NCBI RefSeq assembly: GCF_052857255.1
Contig: NC_135497.1
Span: forward strand, 114,166,456-114,230,455
DNA length: 64,000 nucleotides
From: Amblyomma americanum
Taxonomy: Eukaryota > Arthropoda > Arachnida > Ixodida > Ixodidae
Reading direction: 5' to 3'
The stretch's first letter is position 1. Each line of letters starts with the position of its first letter. This document shows positions 10,909 through 21,425 of the stretch, in pieces. The position numbers and the translations under genes were made by a program. Under the pieces are notes generated by a model. The model saw only the letters and a program-made list of their open reading frames with translations, had not been told where the DNA came from and searched no databases.

Positions 10909-11165
10909 CCTTGGTGGTGGCTGAGTGGTTAGGGCACTCGGCTACTGATCCGGAGTTCCCGGGTTCGAATCCGACCGCAGCGGCTGCGTTTCGATGGAGG
11001 CGAAACGCTATGGTGGCCGTGTGCTGTGTGATGTCAGTGCACGTTAAAGATCCCCTGGTGGTCAAAATTATTCCGGAACCCTCCACTACGAGAACTCCTC
11101 TTTCACTCCCTCCTTTATCCCTTCCCTTACGGCGCGGTTCAGGTGTCCAACGATATATGAGACTG
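10909..11165 (+). repeat. Ruka-type SINE, 3' truncated
   Basis: Has the tRNA-like head (GTGGCTGAGTGGTTAGGGC, GGTTCGAATCC), the GATGGAGGCGAAACGC block, CACGTTAAAGATCCCC, CCCTCCACTACG and GGCGCGGTTCAGGTGTCC. It stops at GATATATGAGACTG, before the usual CATTTCC tail. Confidence 0.88.
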
Positions 11166-11435
11166 TCTGTCTGTTGTTGCCAGGAAGAAAGAAAAGGAAA
11201 GTGCACAGGCCTGCTCACTGGCTCACGCCGAGCCACAATCGCCACCACGTGCAGTTAGTAGGAGAGTTGAAAGATGGGATAGAAAGACAGTATAGTACAG
11301 ACGCGCTAAAGACAAGCCCGATCCCGGAGGTAGTGCAATACCGGGCCAACCGGTGGCGGGAGTGAAGCATGCTTCAAACTCTGCCACATTTCCAAAAATA
11401 AGTCCAACTTGGACCCGTAACAGATACTCTACGGG

Positions 11436-11523
11436 GTCCGGACATTCGCGATATGAGACAGATACAGTATATGAGACAGATACTGCGTCATTTCCTTTCC
11501 CCAACAACGAACAACCAATTTTA
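11436..11523 (+). repeat. Ruka-type SINE tail with an internal duplication
   Basis: ATATGAGACAGATAC occurs twice in a row before TTTCCTTTCCCC and CCAATTTT, so the tail carries a short tandem duplication. Confidence 0.65.
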
Positions 11524-12013
11524 GAAGAAAGGGAGGGAATTAACAAGAAGAACAGTGGCCGCATTAGGATCCCTCTTTCCCAAAAAACATGCACCCAGAA
11601 CTAGACATGAAAGAAGACAAAAGAAATCGGAAGCGCTGGAATGCATATACGACCCATGACTGCGATTGAATGGTGCAGGTGCCGCCCTTTGTCCAATTCT
11701 TCAGTGGCCTGGGCCATCTTGCTAGCCCCGTCGTTCGCTTTGTCATGGTAGCGAACGCAGTGCACCTTGTCTAAACAGCGCGCCAGCTCAACGTCACTCA
11801 GCGAAACGCGGCAGCCAAAATATTAGGAAGAGCGGTGGTTGCCAGAGCTAGCGCGCGCATCTTCGCGGGCCGCCGCTAATTCCCGCGAGGGGAGAAGCAC
11901 TTGAATTTCCTTGGTTGTCCAGTCCGTGGGCCGACAGCAAACCTCTCAATTTGGTGACGCACGAACACGTGATGCGCGGCTCGCGGGCGAAAGGTCCGTC
12001 GTGTGAATCGGCC

Positions 12014-12095
12014 TTTACGGCGCGGTTCGGGTGTCGGTCTATATGTGAGACAGATACTGCGCCATTTCCTTTCCCCAGAAACAAATTTTCATTTA
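12014..12095 (+). repeat. Ruka-type SINE tail fragment
   Basis: TTACGGCGCGGTTCGGGTG, ATATGTGAGACAGATACTGC and CATTTCCTTTCCCC in the family order, ending at AAATTTTCATTT. Confidence 0.75.
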
Positions 12096-12195
12096 CATCT
12101 ACCAAATCGAAATTCTGTATCGACAAAACTGAGACCGCTGCATATGCTACTTCACAGATCATTGGGCAGTCTTCGTCTCTGTCAAGCAAAATGAA

Positions 12196-12325
12196 TGAAA
12201 GATGTGTATACCCAATGTCTCTCATTGCTTTATATGCAGTGACCACAACAAGCTCAGCCAGGGAAACGTACCTCTCGCTACGTATATCCTGGCATAGCCG
12301 AGCTAAGCCACTGCCATTTTTTATT
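12196..12325 (+). repeat. dispersed repeat, copy 2 of the STPR cassette tail
   Basis: Second copy of 8890-9005 in the same orientation. It includes GTGTATACCCAATGTCTCTC, CAGCCAGGGAAACGTACCTC and ATCCTGGCATAGCCGAGC. The STPR coding part is absent here. Confidence 0.7.
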
Positions 12326-12327
12326 GC

Positions 12328-12450
12328 ACCCGAACCACGCCGTAAGGCAAGGAAAATGAAAATAAAATTGGTTTTAAGGAAAGGAAATGACGCCTGTCGC
12401 GCATATCTCGATGGACACTCAAACCGCGCCGTAAGTGAAGGAAAAGCACC
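12328..12450 (-). repeat. two Ruka-type SINE tails in tandem
   Basis: The complementary tail motif (CCGAACC.CGCCGTAAGG, AAATTGGTTTTAAGGAAAGG) occurs first at 12328-12385. It is followed by GATGGACACTCAAACCGCGC at 12410-12430. Confidence 0.65.
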
Positions 12451-12508
12451 CAAGAAAACACCGTATTCACTAGACGCGCCTTTGTTCATTCCAAACCATC
12501 GAGCTGGC

Positions 12509-12695
12509 GTGGCGGTGTGGTTAGCGAGCTCGTCTCGCACTCCGTAGCCCCTGGTTCGATTGCCCAACTCGACCAATTTACTACTCGGTTCTATTTAGTA
12601 ATGCTTCTGGGATTTTTCGCTCACGGCTAACGCCGCCGACGCCGACGACACCGGCTTTTCTGCGTCACGGGGCCCTTAACGCTGTCGCGTTAAAA
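12509..12695 (+). repeat. SINE family 2, near full length, tRNA-derived head
   Basis: The head GCTGGCGTGGCGGTGTGGTT with GGTTCGATTGCC resembles a tRNA A box and B box. The body GCTTCTGGGATTTTTCGCTC, AACGCCGCCGACG, GGCCCTTAACGCTGTCGCG follows, ending in GTTAAAA. The head and body differ from the Ruka type, so this is a separate family. A fragment of its body lies at 6972-7055. No target duplication was seen. Confidence 0.75.
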
Positions 12696-13185
12696 CTTCG
12701 CGGTAAACGAAAGAACTTGGGGCGACTGAGAGCGGACAGCGAGTGATCGAAGGGAAAGACGACAGGAAACGAAAATGATAGCAAAGTTTCAAAAGCAAAC
12801 CCGACTTGGACACAGCGCGTAATGCGCGTAAATGATAGCCGGTGGTCCCTTCCGGGCACAAATGATATGTACAGATCAAGAGTATACAGAAACGGTATAA
12901 TCGGCAGTTCATCAATGATTGGACGTTGCTGTCAAGAAATTCGCGAGCGTGGAATAACGCTGCCGGCACGGGAACACGGATAAAGCACTGGGACAGGCCG
13001 TTTCTTTTTTCCGCACCGAGGTGAACCGGGTTGTTTATAATTGGGAAGGTGATGACGAGCAACAAGGCGATCGCCTGTCCAATGTCTTTGCACTCCGCGT
13101 GCACACAACCATGTTTGCACCTCGCGTGCGCTAGCTGTGTGTACCACAGGATATGCACATGCGGCGGTTCGCTTCACCGGAAGCC

Positions 13186-13200
13186 GGGGGGGGGGGGGGG
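13186..13200. repeat. G homopolymer, 15 bases
   Basis: Uninterrupted G run read directly. Confidence 0.95.
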
Positions 13201-13328
13201 ATTCGACAGTTTTGCTCCTCTTCAACGCGTCAGCCACTGAAGGAGCTTTCTCCTGCTCGCTTGGCGCATTCAATCCAACGCGACTGCCGAGAGATACATG
13301 AGAAGATGCGACGCAGCAAGCACCCGTA

Positions 13329-13717
13329 CACACTAAACAAATTCTCACCCTTAAGGGTGCAAATCAGCTGTCCCCAGACGAACACCCTGTTGAGAGCTAA
13401 AAAGGGTGCAGAGATCAGCACCCTTCAGGAAGGGTGCAGAGCATGAAAGTTTAGAGGGCGCGCATCAGTCCAAGGCTTTTGCTTCATGGGTGGATCAATG
13501 TGGAGCACCCTTCCAACATGCATTTGTAGAGGTATTATGGAAAAATAGTACCCTTTAATGAGGGTGCAATCTTTACATCCTCTAAAGTATCATTAATTGC
13601 ACCCTTCCTTAAGGGTGCTGATCTCTGCACCCTTTTTTAGCACCGAACAATTGGAAAAGGGTGTTCGTCTCAGGACAGCTGATTTACACCCTAAAGGGTG
13701 AGAAATTGTTTAGTGTG
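13329..13717. mobile_element. 389-bp foldback MITE with TA target duplication
   Basis: Begins CACACTAAACAAATTCTCAC and ends with the complement of CACACTAAACAATTTCTCAC. TA (13327-13328 and 13718-13719) flanks it, as in Tc1/mariner-type insertions. The arms are about 120 bases each, roughly 90 per cent alike, around a unique centre. A CACCCTT/AAGGGTG motif recurs about a dozen times in both orientations. No transposase is encoded. Confidence 0.85.
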
Positions 13718-13719
13718 TA

Positions 13720-15209
13720 GAGTCGTATTTTCGTGCAAGCGGTGGACAACGTTAATCACCGACGTTTTAAGGGAATCCAGTTTGCTCGACTAACGCGAAA
13801 ATGGAGACGGCACGCATTGCATCACTGACAATTACGAGCGTTAGCTCCTCTACGGTCTGCCTTTTAGCAAATAACATAAATCGTTGTGCCTATTTTAGCG
13901 TTATTTTAAAGCTCTAGATTGCCATGCTCTCAAACTTGTAGCGCATAAAAGGCGCTCCTCCAAAGTTGCACGGCCCAAGTGGGAAGCCTAAAAAGCGCTT
14001 AAACCTCCCATTTTGGATGCGCGGCGGCCCATTTGGGTCGTGCTCGACTGTTGGCCCTCGCGGAGTGGCCGAGGCGGCTGCAAGGAAAGGGGAAAAGAAA
14101 AGCAAAGAGGCGAGCCCGTCTCCACAGCCGTTGGCGCTGTTGCGCCAGCCTCGGTTTCATTCAGGGCCGTTTTCTCGCCTGCATAATTTACCGCCCCTGC
14201 AAAGAGCTAAGCTCGGGACACGGGGCAAGAGCAAAACAGGAAATGTAACGAGCGGAGGCCCGGAGATTTACGGCGAATATAACTTTGGGCACAAAAGACG
14301 AGAACCGCATCGCGGACGACGTTAACGGTGCGGACGCTGGGCACCAGACAAAGGCGTACAGCCGTAAATGTTGCACTGCCATCTCGCAGCGCCCTTTCGA
14401 ATTATACAAACACATCAGAGGAATCGGCTGATCCATCTGCCCGCATGGCCTTTCACAAAGGCCGGGAACAACCCGGATATCGCATATAACTGCCACACAA
14501 GCAGGATGTTCCCGGTGTGTCGGGCTGGCTGTCGAATTAGCGAGCCCGGCGTCTTGTCGGCGGCGCGAGAACCTCGCCGGCTTGGCGTCTCTATAGCTCT
14601 CTGAGCGCTTGGCGGAAAAAAAATTAAAATCACAACGGAAGCAATGCCTGCACAAAAGCGCCGGTCTGTGAGCAGTTTGTGCGCGCTCATTGTGAAATGA
14701 AGGCGCGTTTTGAACGCATCGATTACACCGAAGCACCTCAAGAAGCCATCTATCTGCGGCGTGTAAAACAATTATGATCCAGATGGAAGCTTGTTAAGTT
14801 TGTAGGGTTGGGACGAACCGGGACCTGCCGAAGATGTTGTGTGCAGTACAATGTTCCTGACTACTAGATGCCACTTAATCGCAAAAAAAGGATGCTGTAT
14901 CGATGCGGTTATCGATACAGCATATCGATACGGTTAGCCTCCCTGCGTTTCCTTTCCCGCTTTCACGTATTCATACAGCGGAGACGCGCTGCAGTGTCAA
15001 CACCAAGGAAACGTGTGGAATGGCTAAAGAACAGAGTCCACCACACAGTATACGCAGCATTCACTGATCTAAGCTACTGCATTGTCTTTGATAGAGCGGG
15101 AAGTTGGGGGAGGGGTTATGGGGTGAGGAGCCACAGGGAAGGCATAGTGAACGGATGCGGGCAGAGAGAAGGGAGATGGAAGAAATAGATGGGAAAGAAA
15201 AGATTGAAC
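13720..15209. other. no gene recognised; one stable hairpin
   Basis: Moderately GC-rich with no coding similarity. A hairpin with 12-base perfect arms (TGCTGTATCGAT) and a 6-base loop lies at 14893-14922, followed by a third TATCGATA copy at 14923-14931. Confidence 0.5.
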
Positions 15210-18200
15210 TAATAGGCGCGTCGCGGCAACTACGTCCGCTGAAGCGACTGCTGCAGCAACAGATACCCCCATTCTTCAACTGGATCAATATCACGGCCAC
15301 GTGCAGAGTAAAAAAAGTTGGAAAATAGATGAGAAAGAAAAGTCTGAAGCAATAACATGGTTTACGCAAAAGGCGTACTGGCGCTAAAAGACGGAGACAA
15401 CACACACACACACGAGTCAGTGCTCTTTTTGCGTAAACCATGTCATGCTACAACCAACTAGGTCAACTTAAAGTCTTATTGAAGCAATAGGCGCGTCGCA
15501 GCAACCGCATCCGCCGAAGCGTATGCTGCAGCAACAGATACCCCCAGTCTCGGACTGGGCCACTATGGTTAAAGCGTGCAGAGAGAAGGGAGTTGGAATA
15601 AATAAATGAAGAAAGATTCAAGCAATAGGCGCGTCGCAGCAACTACGTCCGCCGAAGCGAATGCTGCAGCAACAGATACCCCCAGTCTCGGACTGGGCCA
15701 CTATGGTTACAGCGTGCAGAGAGAAGGGAGTTGGAATAAATAAATGAAGAAAGATTCAAGCAATAGGCGCGTCGCAGCAACTACGTCCGCCGAAGCGAAT
15801 GCTGCAGCAACAGATACCCCCAGTCTCGGACTGGGCCACTATGGTTACAGCGTGCAGAGAGAAGGGAGTTGGAAAAAATAAATGAAGAAAGATTCAAGCA
15901 ATAGGCGCGTCGCAGCAACTACGTCCGCCGAAGCGAATGCTGCAGCAACAGATACCCCCAGTCTCGGACTGGGCCACTATGGTTACAGCGTGCAGAGAGA
16001 AGGGAGTTGGAAGAAATAAATGAAGAAAGATTCAAGCAATAGGCGCGTCGCAGCAACTACGTCCGCCGAAGCGAATGCTGCAGCAACAGATACCCCCAGT
16101 CTCGGACTGGGCCACTATGGTTAAAGCGTGCAGAGAGAAGGGAGTTGGAATAAATAAATGAAGAAAGATTCAAACAATAGGCGCGTCGCAGCAACTACGT
16201 CCGCCGAAGCGAATGCTGCAGCAACAGATACCCCCAGTCTCGGACTGGGCCACTATGGTTACAGCGTGCAGAGAGAAGGGAGTTGGAATAAATAAATGAA
16301 GAAAGATTCAAGCAATAGGCGCGTCGCAACAACTACGTCCGCCGAAGCGAATGCTGCAGCAACAGATACCCCCAGTCTCGGACTGGGCCACTATGGTTAC
16401 AGCGTGCAGAGAGAAGGGAGTTGGAAGAAATAAATGAAGAAAGATTCAAGCAATAGGCGCGTCGCAGCAACTACGTCCGCCGAAGCGAATGCTGCAGCAA
16501 CAGATACCCCCAGTCTCGGACTGGGCCACTATGGTTACAGCGTGCAGAGAGAAGGGAGTTGGAAGAAATAAATGAAGAAAGATTCAAGCAATAGGCGCGT
16601 CGCAGCAACTACGTCCGCCGAAGCGAATGCTGCAGCAACAGATACCCCCAGTCTCGGACTGGGCCACTATGGTTACAGCGTGCAGAGAGAAGGGAGTTGG
16701 AAGAAATAAATGAAGAAAGATTCAAGCAATAGGCGCGTCGCAGCAACTACGTCCGCCGAAGCGAATGCTGCAGCAACAGATACCCCCAGTCTCGGACTGG
16801 GCCACTATGGTTACAGCGTGCAGAGAGAAGGGAGTTGGAAGAAATAAATGAAGAAAGATTCAAGCAATAGGCGCGTCGCAGCAACTACGTCCGCCGAAGC
16901 GAATGCTGCAGCAACAGATACCCCCAGTCTCGGACTGGGCCACTATGGTTACAGCGTGCAGAGAGAAGGGAGTTGGAAGAAATAAATGAAGAAAGATTCA
17001 AGCAATAGGCGCGTCGCAGCAACTACGTCCGCCGAAGCGAATGCTGCAGCAACAGATACCCCCAGTCTCGGACTGGGCCACTATGGTTAAAGCGTGCAGA
17101 GAGAAGGGAGTTGGAAGAAATAAATGAAGAAAGATTCAAGCAATAGGCGCGTCGCAGCAACTACGTCCGCCGAAGCGAATGCTGCAGCAACAGATACCCC
17201 CAGTCTCGGACTGGGCCACTATGGTTACAGCGTGCAGAGAGAAGGGAGTTGGAAGAAATAAATGAAGAAAGATTCAAGCAATAGGCGCGTCGCAGCAACT
17301 ACGTCCGCCGAAGCGAATGCTGCAGCAACAGATACCCCCAGTCTCGGACTGGGCCACTATGGTTAAAGCGTGCAGAGAGAAGGGAGTTGGAAGAAATAAA
17401 TGAAGAAAGATTCAAGCAATAGGCGCGTCGCAGCAACTACGTCCGCCGAAGCGAATGCTGCAGCAACAGATACCCCCAGTCTCGGACTGGGCCACTATGG
17501 TTACAGCGTGCAGAGAAAAGGGAGTTGGAATAAATAAATGAAGAAAGATTCAAGCAATAGGCGCGTCGCAACAACTACGTCCGCCGAAGCGAATGCTGCA
17601 GCAACAGATACCCCCAGTCTCGGACTGGGCCACTATGGTTAAAGCGTGCAGAGAGAAGGGAGTTGGAAGAAATAAATGAAGAAAGATTCAAGCAATAGGC
17701 GCGTCGCAGCAACTACGTCCGCCGAAGCGAATGCTGCAGCAACAGATACCCCCAGTCTCGGACTGGGCCACTATGGTTAAAGCGTGCAGAGAGAAGGGAG
17801 TTGGAAGAAATAAATGAAGAAAGATTCAAGCAATAGGCGCGTCGCAGCAACTACGTCCGCCGAAGCGAATGCTGCAGCAAGAGATACCCCCAGTCTCGGA
17901 CTGGGCCACTATGGTTACAGCGTGCAGAGAGAAGGGAGTTGGAATAAATAAATGAAGAAAGATTCAAGCAATAGGCGCGTCGCAACAACTACGTCCGCCG
18001 AAGCGAATGCTGCAGCAACAGATACCCCCAGTGTCGGACTGGGCCACTATGGTTAAAGCGTGCAGAGAGAAGGGAGTTGGAAGAAATAAATGAAGAAAGA
18101 TTCAAGCAATAGGCGCGTCGCAGCAACTACGTCCGCCGAAGCGAATGCTGCAGCAACAGATACCCCCAGTCTCGGACTGGGCCACTATGGTTACAGCGTG

Positions 18201-21065
18201 CAGAGAGAAGGGAGTTGGAAGAAATAAATGAAGAAAGATTCAAGCAATAGGCGCGTCGCAGCAACTACGTCCGCCGAAGCGAATGCTGCAGCAACAGATA
18301 CCCCCAGTCTCGGACTGGGCCACTATGGTTAAAGCGTGCAGAGAGAAGGGAGTTGGAAGAAATAAATGAAGAAAGATTCAAGCAATAGGCGCGTCGCAGC
18401 AACTACGTCCGCCGAAGCGAATGCTGCAGCAACAGATACCCCCAGTCTCGGACTGGGCCACTATGGTTACAGCGTGCAGAGAAAAGGGAGTTGGAATAAA
18501 TAAATGAAGAAAGATTCAAGCAATAGGCGCGTCGCAACAACTACGTCCGCCGAAGCGAATGCTGCAGCAACAGATACCCCCAGTCTCGGACTGGGCCACT
18601 ATGGTTAAAGCGTGCAGAGAGAAGGGAGTTGGAAGAAATAAATGAAGAAAGATTCAAGCAATAGGCGCGTCGCAGCAACTACGTCCGCCGAAGCGAATGC
18701 TGCAGCAACAGATACCCCCAGTCTCGGACTGGGCCACTATGGTTACAGCGTGCAGAGAGAAGGGAGTTGGAATAAATAAATGAAGAAAGATTCAAGCAAT
18801 AGGCGCGTCGCAACAACTACGTCCGCCGAAGCGAATGCTGCAGCAACAGATACCCCCAGTCTCGGACTGGGCCACTATGGTTACAGCGTGCAGAGAGAAG
18901 GGAGTTGGAATAAATAAATGAAGAAAGATTCAAGCAATAGGCGCGTCGCAGCAACTACGTCCGCCGAAGCGAATGCTGCAGCAACAGATACCCCCAGTCT
19001 CGGACTGGGCCACTATGGTTACAGCGTGCAGAGAGAAGGGAGTTGGAAGAAATAAATGAAGAAAGATTCAAGCAATAGGCGCGTCGCAGCAACTACGTCC
19101 GCCGAAGCGAATGCTGCAGCAACAGATACCCCCAGTCTCGGACTGGGCCACTATGGTTACAGCGTGCAGAGAGAAGGGAGTTGGAAGAAATAAATGAAGA
19201 AAGATTCAAGCAATAGGCGCGTCGCAGCAACTACGTCCGCCGAAGCGAATGCTGCAGCAACAGATACCCCCAGTCTCGGACTGGGCCACTATGGTTACAG
19301 CGTGCAGAGAGAAGGGAGTTGGAAGAAATAAATGAAGAAAGATTCAAGCAATAGGCGCGTCGCAGCAACTACGTCCGCCGAAGCGAATGCTGCAGCAACA
19401 GATACCCCCAGTCTCGGACTGGGCCACTATGGTTACAGCGTGCAGAGAGAAGGGAGTTGGAAGAAATAAATGAAGAAAGATTCAAGCAATAGGCGCGTCG
19501 CAGCAACTACGTCCGCCGAAGCGAATGCTGCAGCAACAGATACCCCCAGTCTCGGACTGGGCCACTATGGTTACAGCGTGCAGAGAGAAGGGAGTTGGAA
19601 GAAATAAATGAAGAAAGATTCAAGCAATAGGCGCGTCGCAGCAACTACGTCCGCCGAAGCGAATGCTGCAGCAACAGATACCCCCAGTCTCGGACTGGGC
19701 CACTATGGTTACAGCGTGCAGAGAGAAGGGAGTTGGAAGAAATAAATGAAGAAAGATTCAAGCAATAGGCGCGTCGCAGCAACTACGTCCGCCGAAGCGA
19801 ATGCTGCAGCAACAGATACCCCCAGTCTCGGACTGGGCCACTATGGTTACAGCGTGCAGAGAGAAGGGAGTTGGAAGAAATAAATGAAGAAAGATTCAAG
19901 CAATAGGCGCGTCGCAGCAACTACGTCCGCCGAAGCGAATGCTGCCGCAACAGATACCCCCAGTCTCGGACTGGGCCACTATGGTTACAGCGTGCAGAGA
20001 GAAGGGAGTTGGAAGAAATAAATGAAGAAAGATTCAAGCAATAGGCGCGTCGCAGCAACTACGTCCGCCGAAGCGAATGCTGCAGCAACAGATACCCCCA
20101 GTCTCGGACTGGGCCACTATGGTTAAAGCGTGCAGAGAGAAGGGAGTTGGAAGAAATAAATGAAGAAAGATTCAAGCAATAGGCGCGTCGCAGCAACTAC
20201 GTCCGCCGAAGCGAATGCTGCAGCAACAGATACCCCCAGTCTCGGACTGGGCCACTATGGTTACAGCGTGCAGAGAGAAGGGAGTTGGAAGAAATAAATG
20301 AAGAAAGATTCAAGCAATAGGCGCGTCGCAGCAACTACGTCCGCCGAAGCGAATGCTGCAGCAACAGATACCCCCAGTCTCGGACTGGGCCACTATGGTT
20401 ACAGCGTGCAGAGAGAAGGGAGTTGGAAGAAATAAATGAAGAAAGATTCAAGCAATAGGCGCGTCGCAGCAACTACGTCCGCCGAAGCGAATGCTGCAGC
20501 AACAGATACCCCCAGTCTCGGACTGGGCCACTATGGTTACAGCGTGCAGAGAGAAGGGAGTTGGAATAAATAAATGAAGAAAGATTCAAGCAATAGGCGC
20601 GTCGCAGCAACTACGTCCGCCGAAGCGAATGCTGCAGCAACAGATACCCCCAGTCTCGGACTGGGCCACTATGGTTACAGCGTGCAGAGAGAAGGGAGTT
20701 GGAATAAATAAATGAAGAAAGATTCAAGCAATAGGCGCGTCGCCGCAACTACGTCCGCCGAAGCGAATGCTGCAGCAACAGATACCCCCAGTCTCGGACT
20801 GGGCCACTATGGTTACAGCGTGCAGAGAGAAGGGAGTTGGAAGAAATAAATGAAGAAAGATTCAAGCAATAGGCGCGTCGCAGCAACTACGTCCGCCGAA
20901 GCGAATGCTGCAGCAACAGATACCCCCAGTCTCGGACTGGGCCACTATGGTTACAGCGTGCAGAGAGAAGGGAGTTGGAAGAAATAAATGAAGAAAGATT
21001 GAAGCAATAGGCGCGTCGCAGTAACCGCCTCTGCCGAAGCGAATGCTGCAGCAATAGCTACCCCA
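15210..21065. repeat. 138-bp satellite array, exactly 40 regular units plus diverged edges
   Basis: The unit starts at CAATAGGCGCGTCGCAGC. From 15485 to 21004 it recurs every 138 bases, 40 times, with no insertion or deletion: unit starts checked at 15485, 15623, 15761, 17141, 18521, 19901 and 21005 all fit. Variation is limited to a few alternating sites (CGCAGCAAC/CGCAACAAC, GGTTACAG/GGTTAAAG, GGAAGAAAT/GGAATAAAT) and rare singletons. Diverged half-units flank both ends (15210-15354 and 21005-21065). Every unit holds the inverted repeat CCCAGTCTCGGACTGGG. Because 138 is divisible by three, reading frames persist, but each contains stops, so coding is unlikely. Confidence 0.97.
15355..15484. 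mobile_element. palindromic insertion within the first satellite unit, possibly a Penelope-type terminus
   Basis: The arms ACATGGTTTACGCAAAA (15355-15371) and its exact complement (15427-15443) enclose AAAAGACGGAGACAACACAC and a CA repeat. After the right arm, CAACCAACTAGGTCAACTTA leads back to GAAGCAATA, the satellite sequence that also precedes the insertion. The motif GACG..GA..ACAACACA and the CCAACT end resemble parts of 41260-41290 and 39660-39680. I infer a fragment of a Penelope-like end; the identity is tentative. Confidence 0.5.
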
Positions 21066-21094
21066 AATCTTCAACTAGGTCAGTTTAAATACCC

Positions 21095-21425
21095 CTTACA
21101 ATGATTTGTATAAAAGACACAGCGCGAGAGAGAATTTTTTTCCGTTTATGAATGCACAATATTCTCACATGATAACAAAACAGAGACTCCTTGAAAGCAC
21201 TACAGCTTTTTACGCCTTTCGAAAGTGCACAGTGCATTTCTTTGTGATGAATTTCTTTTGGGTCCGAGCACGCGTTCGTAGCCCCCCTCGAGCGTGCTCT
21301 TCTCCGCACTCGCACATGCTTTTAGTGCCCGCGCTTCTCTGTCCGAGTGTGTTGGTTTTTGCGTGTCTGGTTGGCTCGTCCCGTGGATACAATGTTGATA
21401 AATATGCCTGTGCCAAAGCTAGTAT
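21095..21425 (+). repeat. dispersed repeat of unknown family, copy 1
   Basis: Aligns with the complement of 47850-48180. Shared landmarks are AATGCACAATA..CTCAC, CAAA.CAGA.ACTCCTTGAA, a CGTGCTCTT.TCCGC block, TGGCTCGTC.CGTG and a TGTTGATAAATATGC-like end. Roughly 70-75 per cent alike by eye. An ORF of 161 codons overlaps it (21106-21591), but the equivalent frame is broken in the other copy, so I do not call a gene. Confidence 0.65.

Noticed and set aside
11848..12576. 242-codon minus and 210-codon plus ORFs
   Set aside because: They run across SINE tails and the dispersed tail repeat on both strands and show no domain.
14041..14080. GTGGCCGAGGCGGC resembling a tRNA-Leu/Ser A box
   Set aside because: No B box or stem partner follows.
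15485..21004. CRISPR-like appearance of the regular array
   Set aside because: The 138-base units are contiguous with no unique spacers, and the context is eukaryotic, so it is a satellite.
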